The notes below the pieces were generated by a model. The model worked only from the letters and a program-made list of their open reading frames with translations, searched no databases and was not told the origin of the DNA. Below, in pieces: positions 35,269-45,079 of a stretch of DNA of 64,000 nucleotides. Numbering within the stretch: position 1 is the stretch's first letter; each line of letters begins with the position of its first letter. The stretch is from JAVVUJ01 sp964582545 (lineage in GTDB: Bacteria; Bacillota; Clostridia; Peptostreptococcales; Anaerovoracaceae): contig CAZOSB010000005.1 of NCBI GenBank assembly GCA_964582545.1, positions 44,349 through 108,348 of the forward strand, in the 5' to 3' direction. Made by a program: the position numbers and the translations under genes.

Positions 35269-37242
35269 TTATCGGCTTTTCAACTCGAAAATTCTATCTC
35301 TTAATTTTGCTGCTTGTTCAAATTGCAGATTGACAGCGGCATCTTTCATGTCCTTCTCTAATTTCTTCAGATAGTCGCTTAGCTCCTTCTTGGTCATTTC
35401 CAGTGCACTTCTGCCTGCATAATACTCTTCCGTCTCCTCTGCCACCTTAGTAGCCTCAATGATGGCTCTCACGGATTTTTTAATGGTGGCGGGAGTGATG
35501 CCATGCTCTTCATTGTATTTATGCTGTATGGCTCTCCTTCTGTCCGTTTCTAAAATGGCTTTCTCCATGGCTTCGCTCACTCGATCCCCATACATGATGA
35601 CCTTACCATTTACGTTTCGCGCAGCCCGTCCTATGGTCTGAATCAGAGAAGTTTCCGTTCTTAAAAATCCCTGCTTGTCCGCATCAATGATGGCCACCAA
35701 GGAAACCTCCGGTATATCCAATCCCTCTCTCAGCAGATTAATTCCCACCAACACATCAAACACGTCCATTCTCAAGTCTCGCAGAATCTCCATCCTTTCC
35801 AATGTATCGATTTCAGAATGCAAATAGCGAACCTTGATTCCGATATTTTTTAGATAATCCGATAAGCTTTCGGACATTTTCTTTGTCAAGGTAGTGATAA
35901 AGACCTTTTCTTTTCGTTCTACCACCTTATGAATCTCACCCACAAGGTCATCGATCTGCCCCTCGGATTTCCTCACCTCGATTTGAGGATCCAATAATCC
36001 TGTGGGTCGGATAATCTGCTCCGCAATAACGCCCTTACTATGCTCCTTCTCATAGGTTGATGGGGTTGCACTTACGTAGACAACTTGATTTACCAAGCCT
36101 TCAAACTCGTGAAATTCCAAAGGTCGGTTATCCAACGCTGAAGGCAACCTGAATCCATATTCCACCAGAGAAGACTTTCTGGACCTATCCCCTGCATACA
36201 TACCTCTCAGTTGTGGTAACATAACGTGGGATTCATCTATGATTATCAAAAAATCCTTTGGAAAATAATCGATCAACGTATAAGGTCGATTTCCCGGAGG
36301 AAGACCATTGATATGACGAGAGTAGTTTTCAATGCCCTTACAGCTCCCAACCTCTCGCAATAATTCTAAATCATATCTGGTCCTCTGCTCAATTCTCTGT
36401 GCCTCAATGAGTTTTCCCATATCCTTATAATACTTTACCCGCTCCTCAAGCTCCTCTTCCACAGAGATGATGGCACGATCCATATTGTCCCTTGAAGTGA
36501 CGTAATGAGAGGCAGGGAATATAGAAACGTGATTTCTCAGACCGTTGATTTCTCCTGTAATCGGATTAATCTCTTTAATCTGTTCAATTTCATCTCCAAA
36601 GAGCTCTATACGAACCGCATGTTCTGATCCCGCCGGAAAAATGTCTATCATATCTCCCCTTGCACGGAACGTACCTCTGGTAAACGCTAAGTCGTTTCTG
36701 GTATACTGTATGTCTACAAGCTTTCTCAAAATTTCATTTCTGTTTTTTACCATTCCGGGGCGTAAAGATAACACTTGGTTTTCATAGTCCATAGGACTTC
36801 CCAACCCGTATATGCAGGAAACGCTGGCTACAATAATGACATCTCTTCTCTCTGAGAGGGCAGCAGTAGCCGAGTGTCGCAACTTCTCAATCTCATCGTT
36901 GATATCCGAATCTTTTTCAATATAGGTATCCGTGGAAGCAACGTATGCCTCGGGTTGGTAGTAATCGTAATAGCTCACAAAGTATTCAACCGCATTGTCC
37001 GGAAAAAACTCTTTAAATTCTCCACATAGCTGAGCCGCCAATGTTTTGTTATGAGATATGATTAAAGTAGGCCTCTGCACCCTTTCAATCACGTTGGCCA
37101 TAGTAAAGGTCTTCCCTGAGCCTGTAACCCCCAAAAGGGTTTGATACTTCTCTCCCCGCTCTATGCCCTCGGTCAGTTGCGCCACAGCTGCCGGCTGATC
37201 TCCCATCAACTTATACTCCGATACCAACTTGAACTTGTCCAT
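35269..37242 (-). CDS. uvrB: Excinuclease ABC subunit B
   Basis: A 657-residue UvrB of normal length. Walker A is GVTGSGKTFT (near 39), the beta-hairpin YYDYYQPEAY is intact, DESH is the DEAD-like motif, and helicase motifs IGRAARN and VLVGINLLREGLD follow. The last 35 residues form the UVR coiled-coil that binds UvrC. It verifies damage and recruits UvrC. A LexA-type operator sits inside its promoter, consistent with SOS control. Confidence 0.96.
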   Translation of the reverse strand: MDKFKLVSEYKLMGDQPAAVAQLTEGIERGEKYQTLLGVTGSGKTFTMANVIERVQRPTLIISHNKTLAAQLCGEFKEFFPDNAVEYFVSYYDYYQPEAYVASTDTYIEKDSDINDEIEKLRHSATAALSERRDVIIVASVSCIYGLGSPMDYENQVLSLRPGMVKNRNEILRKLVDIQYTRNDLAFTRGTFRARGDMIDIFPAGSEHAVRIELFGDEIEQIKEINPITGEINGLRNHVSIFPASHYVTSRDNMDRAIISVEEELEERVKYYKDMGKLIEAQRIEQRTRYDLELLREVGSCKGIENYSRHINGLPPGNRPYTLIDYFPKDFLIIIDESHVMLPQLRGMYAGDRSRKSSLVEYGFRLPSALDNRPLEFHEFEGLVNQVVYVSATPSTYEKEHSKGVIAEQIIRPTGLLDPQIEVRKSEGQIDDLVGEIHKVVERKEKVFITTLTKKMSESLSDYLKNIGIKVRYLHSEIDTLERMEILRDLRMDVFDVLVGINLLREGLDIPEVSLVAIIDADKQGFLRTETSLIQTIGRAARNVNGKVIMYGDRVSEAMEKAILETDRRRAIQHKYNEEHGITPATIKKSVRAIIEATKVAEETEEYYAGRSALEMTKKELSDYLKKLEKDMKDAAVNLQFEQAAKLRDRIFELKSR

Positions 37243-37343
37243 TCCGACTTTCCTTTCCTTAGGTTTTATCCTGTTGTTTCATTCGCTTTTATTCATACCG
37301 AAAGTAACCAGCATTTATGCTAAAATCCGCCAATGTTGTTTTC

Positions 37344-37373
37344 ATTATACTACAAACACACGTTCTTACGCAA
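37344..37373 (-). promoter_or_regulatory. SOS-type promoter of uvrB-uvrA
   Basis: TTGCGT (37373-37368) and TATAAT (37349-37344) lie 18 bases apart on the minus strand. The spacer contains a LexA-type box, so repressor binding would block RNA polymerase. Confidence 0.75.
37353..37366. promoter_or_regulatory. LexA (DinR/Cheo) box
   Basis: The plus-strand sequence CAAACACACGTTCT matches the Gram-positive LexA consensus CGAACRNRYGTTCG at all but two positions (second and last). It lies in the spacer of the uvrB promoter. Confidence 0.7.
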
Positions 37374-37417
37374 GGGAAAAATAAAAATACAATCACTGTT
37401 GTATTTTTATTTTTCCC
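37374..37417 (-). terminator. 19-bp perfect inverted repeat, terminator after gltA
   Basis: Arms at 37374-37392 and 37399-37417 are perfectly complementary over 19 bp with a 6-base loop. The stem is AT-rich with GGG/CCC at its base. It lies 14 bases after the citrate synthase stop and directly abuts the -35 box of the uvrB promoter. Confidence 0.75.
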
Positions 37418-37430
37418 AATTATCCGAGAT

Positions 37431-38843
37431 TTATTTTCTTTCCTTCAAGGAGACATAATCCACCGGAGGCTGTATGCACCTATAAGCCGGCCTCATGATT
37501 CTGCCCCCTGCAATCAGTTCCTCGATTCTATGAGCACACCACCCTGATATTCTGGCTGCAGCAAATATGGGTGTGGCAATGTCTATGGGGATATTGAGGG
37601 CATTATACACAAATCCACTGTACAAATCCACATTGGCCAACATGGAGCTGGTGGCACTGCCTTTCACCTGCTTGTACAGTTCAGGCGCTTTCTTTTCTAT
37701 AAAATCGTACAGCATAAAGTCGTCGATTAATCCCTTGTCTTCCGCAAGTTTTTTTGCCATTCCTTTCAAGAGAGAAGCTCTGGGATCGGAAATGGTATAG
37801 ACCGCATGACCCAATCCATAAATAAGACCGGTGCCATCGTTGGCTTCCCCTTTTAATATCTTAATTAGATGTCTCTCTACTTCGTTATGATTTGTGATAT
37901 CCTTCACATTTTCTTTAATATTTTTTATCATTTGAATGACTTCTATATTTGCACCGCCGTGCTTTGGTCCCTTTAAGGAACCAACTGCCGCAGATATGGC
38001 AGAGTATGTATCGGTGCCGGAGGAAGAAATCAAGTGTGTGGTAAAGGAAGAATTGTTTCCTCCACCATGTTCTGCATGTAAAATCATACAAATATCTAAA
38101 AGCTTTGCCTCCAAATCCGTATATTCGCTGGTGGGCCGAATCAGGTGTAGAATATTTTCGGCCGTGCTTTTGCTGGGGTCGGAATAATGCAGATAAAGGC
38201 TCTTATTGTTAAAATAACTTTCCTTAGCTTGAAAAGCATAGGCGATCAAAAGAGGGAAATAGGAAATCAAGCTGATGGATTGAGTCAAAACATTTTTAAT
38301 GGATACATCATCGGGATTTTCATCATAGGAATATAGAGCTAGCACGCTTCTGGCAAGCTTGTTCATAATGTTTTTACTGGGGGCAGTCAAAATCATATCC
38401 CTCGCAAACCCCATAGGCAAATCCCGTTTAGAACCAATTAGGTGACTGTAGGTTTCCAGCTGCTTTTTTGTAGGGAGTTTTCCAAACAGGAGCAGATAAC
38501 TAGTCTCTTCGTAACCGAATCGATCTTCCTCTAAGCACTGATTTACGATGTCTTCCACATCGATGCCCCTATAGTAAAGTTTCCCCGGTACAGCTATCTT
38601 TTTACCATCGTTATCCACCTCATACCCCTGCACATCACTGATGCGGGTGAGACCCACAACGACACCGGCCCCATTGGGATCTCGTAGACCACGCTTCACA
38701 TTGTACTTGGAAAACAATTCTCCCGGTATCACATCATTCTTTTCTAACTCCTTGGACATCATCGTATAAAAATCAAGCTCCCGATCCTTATTAAAAGGGA
38801 TGGTAGGGTTAATAATATTTTTATTTCTCTTTAAAAAGCCCAT
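37431..38843 (-). CDS. gltA: Citrate synthase
   Basis: A 470-residue citrate/2-methylcitrate synthase. The two catalytic His regions are HAEHGGGNNSS and GPKHGGAN, and the Asp lies in the C-terminal part. It joins oxaloacetate and acetyl-CoA. The N-terminus is about 60 residues longer than in typical gram-positive CitZ, as in many clostridial forms with a divergent lead. The ATG at 38843 has GGAGGA upstream, while the GTG at 38861 lies before that site. In an amino-acid fermenter its likely role is glutamate or 2-oxoglutarate supply. No aconitase or isocitrate dehydrogenase is adjacent. Confidence 0.9.
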   Translation of the reverse strand: MGFLKRNKNIINPTIPFNKDRELDFYTMMSKELEKNDVIPGELFSKYNVKRGLRDPNGAGVVVGLTRISDVQGYEVDNDGKKIAVPGKLYYRGIDVEDIVNQCLEEDRFGYEETSYLLLFGKLPTKKQLETYSHLIGSKRDLPMGFARDMILTAPSKNIMNKLARSVLALYSYDENPDDVSIKNVLTQSISLISYFPLLIAYAFQAKESYFNNKSLYLHYSDPSKSTAENILHLIRPTSEYTDLEAKLLDICMILHAEHGGGNNSSFTTHLISSSGTDTYSAISAAVGSLKGPKHGGANIEVIQMIKNIKENVKDITNHNEVERHLIKILKGEANDGTGLIYGLGHAVYTISDPRASLLKGMAKKLAEDKGLIDDFMLYDFIEKKAPELYKQVKGSATSSMLANVDLYSGFVYNALNIPIDIATPIFAAARISGWCAHRIEELIAGGRIMRPAYRCIQPPVDYVSLKERK

Positions 38844-38873
38844 AATCAAGTCCTCCGTCACTAAGTATAGTAC

Positions 38874-38911
38874 AAAAAAGCATACTAAATCTATTATGAT
38901 TTTAATGCTTT
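38874..38911 (-). terminator. Weak terminator candidate after ligA
   Basis: AAAGCAT (38877-38883) pairs with ATGCTTT (38905-38911) across a 21-base loop, followed on the minus strand by six T. The long loop makes it weak. Confidence 0.35.
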
Positions 38912-38958
38912 ATCTCTGATCATTTCTATATAATAACATAAAAATAAAAAGTATGCAA

Positions 38959-40929
38959 TTATGACAAGGCTAACAAATCTTCTTCTGATAGGATTTTAAT
39001 ATCTAACTCTTTTGCTTTTTTATTCTTGGAAGAATTAGAAGTTGTGTCATTGTTGATTAGGAAGTTCGTCTTCGCAGTGACGCTACCTGTCACTTTACCT
39101 CCTCTTGCCTCAATGTATTCCTGCAATTCCTTCCTATTTGAGAAATTTTCTAAACTACCAGTGATGACAAAAATTTTATCAGCCAAACTCTGTACTTCCT
39201 CAGATTGTTTTACATTTATAAAATTCAACTCATCCACTAAATTTTTTACCATTGGGCGATTGGTTTCATCCTTAAAAAAGTTAACGTATGCTTCTGCCAT
39301 CTTCTCTCCGATGCCAAAGATACCCTTCAGTTCCTCTTCCGACACACTACAAATCTTCTCCCAATCATAATTTAATTCCTTACAGATATTTTTTGCATTG
39401 GCTGTACCTATATTTGGGATTCCTAATCCGTAAAGCGCCCTATCCATGGTGGTTTTTCTAGATTTTTCAATGGAAGTTATGAGGTTATTAAAGGATTTTT
39501 TCCCTAACCCCTCTATGGCAATAATTTGATCCTCGTGTTCTTTCAAGCGGTAAAGATCCGCTAATTCCTTCACGAGACCCAACCCTATGAACTTTTCCAA
39601 GGTGGCCTCTGATAGCCCCTCAATATTTAAGGCATCTCTTCCAACCAAATGGACGAAAGATTTCAGTTGTTTCGCAAGGCACCCGGGGTTAGGGCAAACC
39701 AGCGTCTTCACACCATCATCATTCAGCCGTGTTTTCTCTCCGCATACAGGACACTCCTGGGGAATTTTAACGAGAGTCTTGTTTTCATTGGAAATTGACT
39801 CCCATTTTTCTGCTGAAAAATTTTCCGATATCTGAGGAATAATCATGTTGGCTTTATACACGCCGATTTCATCACCAATATCCAACTGTAATTCTTCTAA
39901 AATACTGATGTTGTGTACGCTAGCTCTCGTAACGGTGGTACCCTCCAACTCCACGGGCTCAAACAAGGCGATAGGGTTGATCAACCCGGTTCTGGATGGA
40001 CTCCATTCCATCCCCGTCAATGTGGTAGTGGCAATTTCATCTTCCCACTTAAAGGCTATAGAGTCCCGGGGAAATTTCGAGGTGCTTCCTAATGAATACC
40101 CGTAAGCCACATCGTTAAAGCCCAGCACTAAACCATCCGAAGGCAGATCGCTCTTTCCCACTTTGGATTGAAAGCTTTTTACCTCTTCTTCTAAATTATC
40201 AGATTTCACCAGCCGGTGATCTACCACATCAAAACCCAAATCCTTCAGAAAAGACATCTGCTCCAATCGCGTTCCAAGAGAATTCTCCGAAACCAATGAA
40301 AAGGCATAAAAATGTACCTTTCGTTGGGCAGTGATCTCATTGTTTAGCTGTCTTACAGTGCCGCTACAAAGGTTTCTGGGATTTTTATATTTCGCTGTCT
40401 CATCCGGAATCTTTGCGTTAATTTTTTCAAAATCCGAATAACGTATGACAGCTTCACCTCGTACCACTAGATTATTTTCATCAGAGATTGTGACAGGCAA
40501 GTTTTCGAATACTCTGGCGTTGGGTGTGATTACCTCTCCAATCTGACCGTTTCCGCGGGTCACGGCCTTGATCAGCTTACCGTTTTCATAGGACAGAACG
40601 ATGGTCAAACCATCCAGCTTCCAAGAGAGCACCCCCTCCTGAGCTCCCAACCATTGCTTTAGTGCCTCCACATCCTTGGTTTTGTCCAGAGACAACATGA
40701 CACCGGCATGGGCTTCTTTGGGCAATTCACTTTGCACCTCGTAACCAACGTTGCAAGTGGGGCTGTTGGAAAGAACAATGCCCAAGTCCTTCTCCATCAA
40801 AGCCAGTTCATCATATAACCTATCGTATTCCAGGTTAGACATGATCTCCCGGTTTTCCTGCTCATAGGTGCGTCTGGCCTCGTTAAGCCTAACCACCAAT
40901 TCCTTCATTGCCATAAACTTGTCCGCCAT
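38959..40929 (-). CDS. ligA: NAD-dependent DNA ligase (divergent LigA)
   Basis: A 656-residue protein with the full LigA layout: an N-terminal NAD-binding domain (NLEYDRLYDEL), adenylation domain with the nucleophilic lysine in WKLDG (K103 or so), OB fold, four-Cys zinc finger (CPVCG...CPNPGC), HhH repeats (GIPNIG, GIFGIGEKM) and C-terminal BRCT (about 585-656). Several nearly invariant motifs differ: TRGNG for TRGDG, GEVIT for GEDVT, SDGLVLGF for DGVVIKV, and IAFKW for IAYKF. The position after pcrA is the standard housekeeping locus, so it is probably the main ligase despite its divergence. Confidence 0.88.
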   Translation of the reverse strand: MADKFMAMKELVVRLNEARRTYEQENREIMSNLEYDRLYDELALMEKDLGIVLSNSPTCNVGYEVQSELPKEAHAGVMLSLDKTKDVEALKQWLGAQEGVLSWKLDGLTIVLSYENGKLIKAVTRGNGQIGEVITPNARVFENLPVTISDENNLVVRGEAVIRYSDFEKINAKIPDETAKYKNPRNLCSGTVRQLNNEITAQRKVHFYAFSLVSENSLGTRLEQMSFLKDLGFDVVDHRLVKSDNLEEEVKSFQSKVGKSDLPSDGLVLGFNDVAYGYSLGSTSKFPRDSIAFKWEDEIATTTLTGMEWSPSRTGLINPIALFEPVELEGTTVTRASVHNISILEELQLDIGDEIGVYKANMIIPQISENFSAEKWESISNENKTLVKIPQECPVCGEKTRLNDDGVKTLVCPNPGCLAKQLKSFVHLVGRDALNIEGLSEATLEKFIGLGLVKELADLYRLKEHEDQIIAIEGLGKKSFNNLITSIEKSRKTTMDRALYGLGIPNIGTANAKNICKELNYDWEKICSVSEEELKGIFGIGEKMAEAYVNFFKDETNRPMVKNLVDELNFINVKQSEEVQSLADKIFVITGSLENFSNRKELQEYIEARGGKVTGSVTAKTNFLINNDTTSNSSKNKKAKELDIKILSEEDLLALS

Positions 40930-40959
40930 GCTTCCATCCTCTTTTACAGTTTTATATTT

Positions 40960-43176
40960 TTATGAATCTATCTTTTTTAAGGGGGCCATATCCTTGGCTA
41001 GTTTCTTGACACCAACCGTATCAAAGGCTACCGTCACTACATTTCCCTCTACAGAGATTACCAGACCGCTGCCGAATTTGCTGTGACTGACCTGATCCCC
41101 CGAAACAAAGTTTTCTCCCGACATTGCCTGAGCTGCTCCTGCAGATTTGATATACTTCAGCTGATCAAAAGGTCGGAAAATGTTTTTATTGCTATATCCG
41201 TCATTCTGTCCACCGTTGCTGTAACCCATAGATGTGGAAGGTTTCTTAGAAAAAATCCCATCCCCTTCCAACAGGCTTTTATCTACTTCTCTTAAAAATT
41301 GTGACTCTTTGGTGTACTCTGTCTTTCCATAAAGAGTTCTCAGTGAAGCACTGGTCAGGTAGAGCTTTTTCATCGCTCTGGTCATCCCTACATAACAGAG
41401 GCGCCGCTCTTCGTCCACGCCTCCCAGTTTTTCCAAGGATCTCCATCCCGGAAAGAGGCCGTCTTCCATTCCAGGCATGAAGACGATGGGAAATTCCAAT
41501 CCCTTTGCACTATGCATGGTCATCAAAACAACTGCATTTTCATCGGCATCATGGTTGTCCACCTCAGAAAGCAAGGCCACCTTTTCCATAAATTCCCCTA
41601 AGGTCAGTTGAAGATTTTCATTTTCATAGTTATATATAACGGACTTAAACTCTAAAAGGTTCTCAATTCTCCCCTCAGACTCTACCGTATTTTGCTCTTC
41701 CAATGCCTTCAGATATCCGGATTGCACCATAAGGGTATCGTAAATATCCGAAACCTTCAAATTTTCTTTCTCTTCACTGACTCGGCAAATGACCTCCACC
41801 ATGTTTCGCACGCTGGCTACCGCTTTACCGGGTAAGCTGTTGAGGATTTCCTCATCCTGCAGCACTTGCAGCAGGCTTTCCTTCCTCACATCCGCTAAGG
41901 TTTGGAGTTTTTCTACGGTTTTATCTCCAATTCCCCTTTTAGGCTCGTTGATGATTCTTCGTAGCGATAAGTCATCTGCAGGATTTTCCACCAGTCTCAT
42001 GTAGGCCATGATATCCTTGATTTCTTTTCTATCGTAATATTTGATGCCCCCCAAAACCCTATAAGGGATATCCTTGCTCATAAGAGCCTCTTCAAAGGTT
42101 CTGGATTGCGCATTGGTTCTGTAGAGAATAGCAAAATCCTTATATTGCAGGTCGCCCTTCTTTTGATTGTCGATTTCAGCCGCAATGTACCTGGCTTCCT
42201 CTTTTTCATCATCCGCCCTATAATAGCGAACCTTATCCCCCTTTTCTTTGGTTGTCCAAAGTTTTTTCTGTTTTCTATCCTTATTATTGGCTATGACAGA
42301 ATAAGCTGCTTCTAAAATAATGGCCTGAGAGCGATAATTTTGTTCCAGTTTAATGACCTTTGTATTTCTGAAATCTTTTTCAAACTCTAATATATTTTTA
42401 ATGTCTGCGCCACGCCATTGATAAATGCATTGGTCATCGTCACCTACAACGCATATGTTTTTATATTTATCTGCCAACAGCTTGATCATGGTGTACTGAA
42501 TATGGTTGGTGTCCTGATACTCATCCACCATAATGTATTGAAATCTATCCTGATAGTATTCCAAAATATCCGAGTTTTGTTCAAAAAGTTTTACGGTGTT
42601 TAAAATTAAATCATCGAAATCCATGGCGTTATTTTTTTTCAATACAGTTTGATAGGCTTGAAAAAGACCGTAGATCGTTTTGCTTTTAAAATCTTCCCCG
42701 TTGGTATTCAAGTATTGCTGAGGTGATATGGCCTTCTCTTTGCAATCACTAATGATACTGAGCATATATTGAACCGTAAATTTTTTATCATCCACATTTT
42801 GCTCTTTGATGCAATTCCTCATGACCACCTTTTGATCCGTAGGGTCGTATACCACAAAATCCTTGGTGTATCCCAAAACTTCTGCATTGTTCCGCAAAAT
42901 ACGGAGGCAAGCGGAGTGAAAGGTCAGTATCCACATACCTGCCGTGGAACCTACCAAAGCCTCCACCCTTTCTCTCATTTCTCCTGCCGCTTTATTGGTA
43001 AAGGTTACCGCCAAAATATTACCCGGTTGAATCCCCTCTTCTCGCACCAGATAAGCGATGCGATGGGTCATGGTACTGGTCTTACCGCTCCCTGCTCCTG
43101 CCAAAATCAACAGAGGTCCTTCCTTATGTACTGCTGCTTCTCTTTGTTTTTCGTTTAGTTTGTTCAGGTAGTCCAT
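40960..43176 (-). CDS. pcrA: ATP-dependent DNA helicase PcrA
   Basis: A 738-residue superfamily 1 helicase. Motif I is GAGSGKTSTM (near 28), Ia TFTNKAAGEM, II VDEYQDTN, III GDDDQCIYQWRGAD, IV LEQNYRS, V TMHSAKGLEF and VI YVGMTRA, all intact. The C-terminal 80 residues form the flexible UvrD/PcrA tail with a basic RNA-polymerase-binding-like end (GDQVSHSKFGSGLV...). It works in repair and plasmid replication, unwinding 3' to 5'. ligA follows after 30 bases, the common Firmicute pair. Confidence 0.95.
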   Translation of the reverse strand: MDYLNKLNEKQREAAVHKEGPLLILAGAGSGKTSTMTHRIAYLVREEGIQPGNILAVTFTNKAAGEMRERVEALVGSTAGMWILTFHSACLRILRNNAEVLGYTKDFVVYDPTDQKVVMRNCIKEQNVDDKKFTVQYMLSIISDCKEKAISPQQYLNTNGEDFKSKTIYGLFQAYQTVLKKNNAMDFDDLILNTVKLFEQNSDILEYYQDRFQYIMVDEYQDTNHIQYTMIKLLADKYKNICVVGDDDQCIYQWRGADIKNILEFEKDFRNTKVIKLEQNYRSQAIILEAAYSVIANNKDRKQKKLWTTKEKGDKVRYYRADDEKEEARYIAAEIDNQKKGDLQYKDFAILYRTNAQSRTFEEALMSKDIPYRVLGGIKYYDRKEIKDIMAYMRLVENPADDLSLRRIINEPKRGIGDKTVEKLQTLADVRKESLLQVLQDEEILNSLPGKAVASVRNMVEVICRVSEEKENLKVSDIYDTLMVQSGYLKALEEQNTVESEGRIENLLEFKSVIYNYENENLQLTLGEFMEKVALLSEVDNHDADENAVVLMTMHSAKGLEFPIVFMPGMEDGLFPGWRSLEKLGGVDEERRLCYVGMTRAMKKLYLTSASLRTLYGKTEYTKESQFLREVDKSLLEGDGIFSKKPSTSMGYSNGGQNDGYSNKNIFRPFDQLKYIKSAGAAQAMSGENFVSGDQVSHSKFGSGLVISVEGNVVTVAFDTVGVKKLAKDMAPLKKIDS

Positions 43177-43186
43177 ATATCTCCTT

Positions 43187-43576
43187 TTATAGCTGTTTCT
43201 TTAATGCTTCTAATGCTCTTTGAGGATCGCTCACCTTCATAATAAAAGGTGCTTTGCCCCCATTTGAGTATCCGTACATGTAAGAAAGATTAATTTTTTC
43301 GCTGGAAAGCTTCGTCAGCACCTCATGCAAAGAACCTGGCACATCCGGAGCTTCTATGCAGATGACATCTGTAAGTTTTACAGAAAAATCATTTTCCTTT
43401 AAAACTTCCGCCCCCTTTTCCACCTGATCCACAATCATTCTTAAAACTCCATACTCTTCTGTTTCCGCTATGCTTAATGCGGAAATATTAATTCCGTTGT
43501 TTGCTAGAACAGAAGTAACATCTTCCAAACGTCCGGTTTGATTTTGCAAAAAAACGGACAATTGTTTAATAATCAT
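43187..43576 (-). CDS. Tandem ACT-domain protein linked to PaaK
   Basis: A 129-residue protein made of two ACT domains (about 1-68 and 70-129), starting with IKQLSVFLQNQTGRL and continuing with CIEAPDVPGSLHEV. It has no catalytic domain. Genes of this family sit beside phenylacetate-CoA ligase and indolepyruvate:ferredoxin oxidoreductase genes in archaea and clostridia, where the protein probably senses an aromatic amino acid. Here it lies 44 bases after paaK and 10 bases before pcrA. The ribosome-binding site is GAGGTGA. Confidence 0.85.
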   Translation of the reverse strand: MIIKQLSVFLQNQTGRLEDVTSVLANNGINISALSIAETEEYGVLRMIVDQVEKGAEVLKENDFSVKLTDVICIEAPDVPGSLHEVLTKLSSEKINLSYMYGYSNGGKAPFIMKVSDPQRALEALKKQL

Positions 43577-43620
43577 ATTTCACCTCTATATCCTCTCGGT
43601 TGGTAAATTCACAAAAGCAT

Positions 43621-44919
43621 TTAGATCTTTCGATTATCGATTACTCTCTGTGCTTTTCCTTCACTGCGCTTTAAAGTTTTATGTTCTACTAAGCTGACGA
43701 TTACGCTGATTCCCAAAACGCTTTCCACAGAGTGCTTAATCTTATTTTTTAAGTTGTTTAATTCCTTCATTTCGTCAGAGAAAAACCGCTCATCTATTTC
43801 CACTTGAATTTCCAAGGTATCCATGGTGCCTTGACGATCCACAATGAGCATGTAGTGCGGTTTCGCTTCGGGGATTTCCAAAAGTACACTTTCCACCTGA
43901 GAAGGAAAGACATTGACCCCCCGTATGATGAGCATGTCATCCGACCTTCCGAAAATCTTTGCCATCCTCACGTTGGTGCGTCCACATTGGCATTTTTCAT
44001 AGTTTAGACTGCTCAAATCTCTGGTTCTGTATCGAAGAAGGGGCATTGCCTCCTTGGTAACCGTGGTAAATACCAACTCTCCGGTCTCACCGGGGACCAT
44101 TCTTTCCAAGGTATCCGGATTGATAATCTCCGGTACAAAATGATCCTCCGCAATATGTAATCCATGGTGGAAAGAACAACTATTGGACACCCCCGGTCCG
44201 ATAATCTCACTTAAACCATAAATATCATGAGCCTCTATATCCAAACCTGCCTCAATCTTCACACGCATTTCTTCGCTCCAAGGTTCTGCACCAAAAATTC
44301 CGATTTTTAGTGGCAACGATTTCGGATCTATACCGGCTTCCACCAAGGCTTCTGCCAAATATGCCGCATAAGAAGGTGTGCAAGCTAAGATAGTACTACC
44401 AAAATCTTGCAATAATGTCAGTTGTTTTGTTGTGTTCCCTCCGGAAATAGGTACCACCGTAGCTCCCAACTTTTCCGCTCCATAATGAAGACCCAATCCT
44501 CCTGTAAAGAGACCATATCCATAGGCAACCTGAATGATATCCTGCTTGTTTCCCCCTGCGCAGCAGATGGCTCTGGCCACCACTTCAGAAAAGGTTTCCA
44601 CATCCTTTCGGGTGTATGCCACTACCGTAGGCTTTCCTGTGGTTCCCGATGAGGCATGAACTCGGACAACCTCACTCTTGGGTACAGCAAAAAGACCAAA
44701 AGGATAATTGTCCCTCAAATCCTGTTTCGTAGTAAAAGGAAGTTTTCCTAAGTCGTCTATATCCTTGATGTCTCCCGGCTCAATCCCCATTCCTTGCATT
44801 TTTTTCTTATAAAATTCAACGTTATAAAATACTCTGCTGACTGTATCTTTTAATCTGCGACTCTGTAGATTGTGCATTTCATCTCGGCTCATCTGCTCAA
44901 TAGGCTCATTCCAAATCAT
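43621..44919 (-). CDS. paaK: Phenylacetate-CoA ligase
   Basis: A 432-residue AMP-forming ligase of the PaaK type. Motifs are the P-loop HASSGTTGKPTVV (near 90-102), YGLSEIIGPG near 235, YRTRDL near 309 and the C-terminal ACT-like domain from about 330. It activates phenylacetate or a related aryl acid (phenylpropionate, indoleacetate) to the CoA thioester with release of AMP and PPi. A strong promoter lies 40 bases upstream, and the ACT gene follows. In amino-acid fermenters this enzyme is often tied to arylpyruvate oxidoreductases, which are not in this window. Confidence 0.92.
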   Translation of the reverse strand: MIWNEPIEQMSRDEMHNLQSRRLKDTVSRVFYNVEFYKKKMQGMGIEPGDIKDIDDLGKLPFTTKQDLRDNYPFGLFAVPKSEVVRVHASSGTTGKPTVVAYTRKDVETFSEVVARAICCAGGNKQDIIQVAYGYGLFTGGLGLHYGAEKLGATVVPISGGNTTKQLTLLQDFGSTILACTPSYAAYLAEALVEAGIDPKSLPLKIGIFGAEPWSEEMRVKIEAGLDIEAHDIYGLSEIIGPGVSNSCSFHHGLHIAEDHFVPEIINPDTLERMVPGETGELVFTTVTKEAMPLLRYRTRDLSSLNYEKCQCGRTNVRMAKIFGRSDDMLIIRGVNVFPSQVESVLLEIPEAKPHYMLIVDRQGTMDTLEIQVEIDERFFSDEMKELNNLKNKIKHSVESVLGISVIVSLVEHKTLKRSEGKAQRVIDNRKI

Positions 44920-44959
44920 GATGTATGCGTTCCTTTCCTTTCAATTTAATCATGAAAAA

Positions 44960-44988
44960 ATCATAACGCTAAAGGTATGTTATGTCAA
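44960..44988 (-). promoter_or_regulatory. Sigma-A promoter of paaK-ACT
   Basis: TTGACA (44988-44983) and TATGAT (44965-44960) are exactly 17 bases apart on the minus strand. Confidence 0.8.
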
Positions 44989-45079
44989 TATAAATGTGCT
45001 TGCATAAGTCTTTATCAAAAGATTTTTCAGTTTAAATAATAAATTATCGTATATTTTAAAAATATTTCTTCAATTGAGA

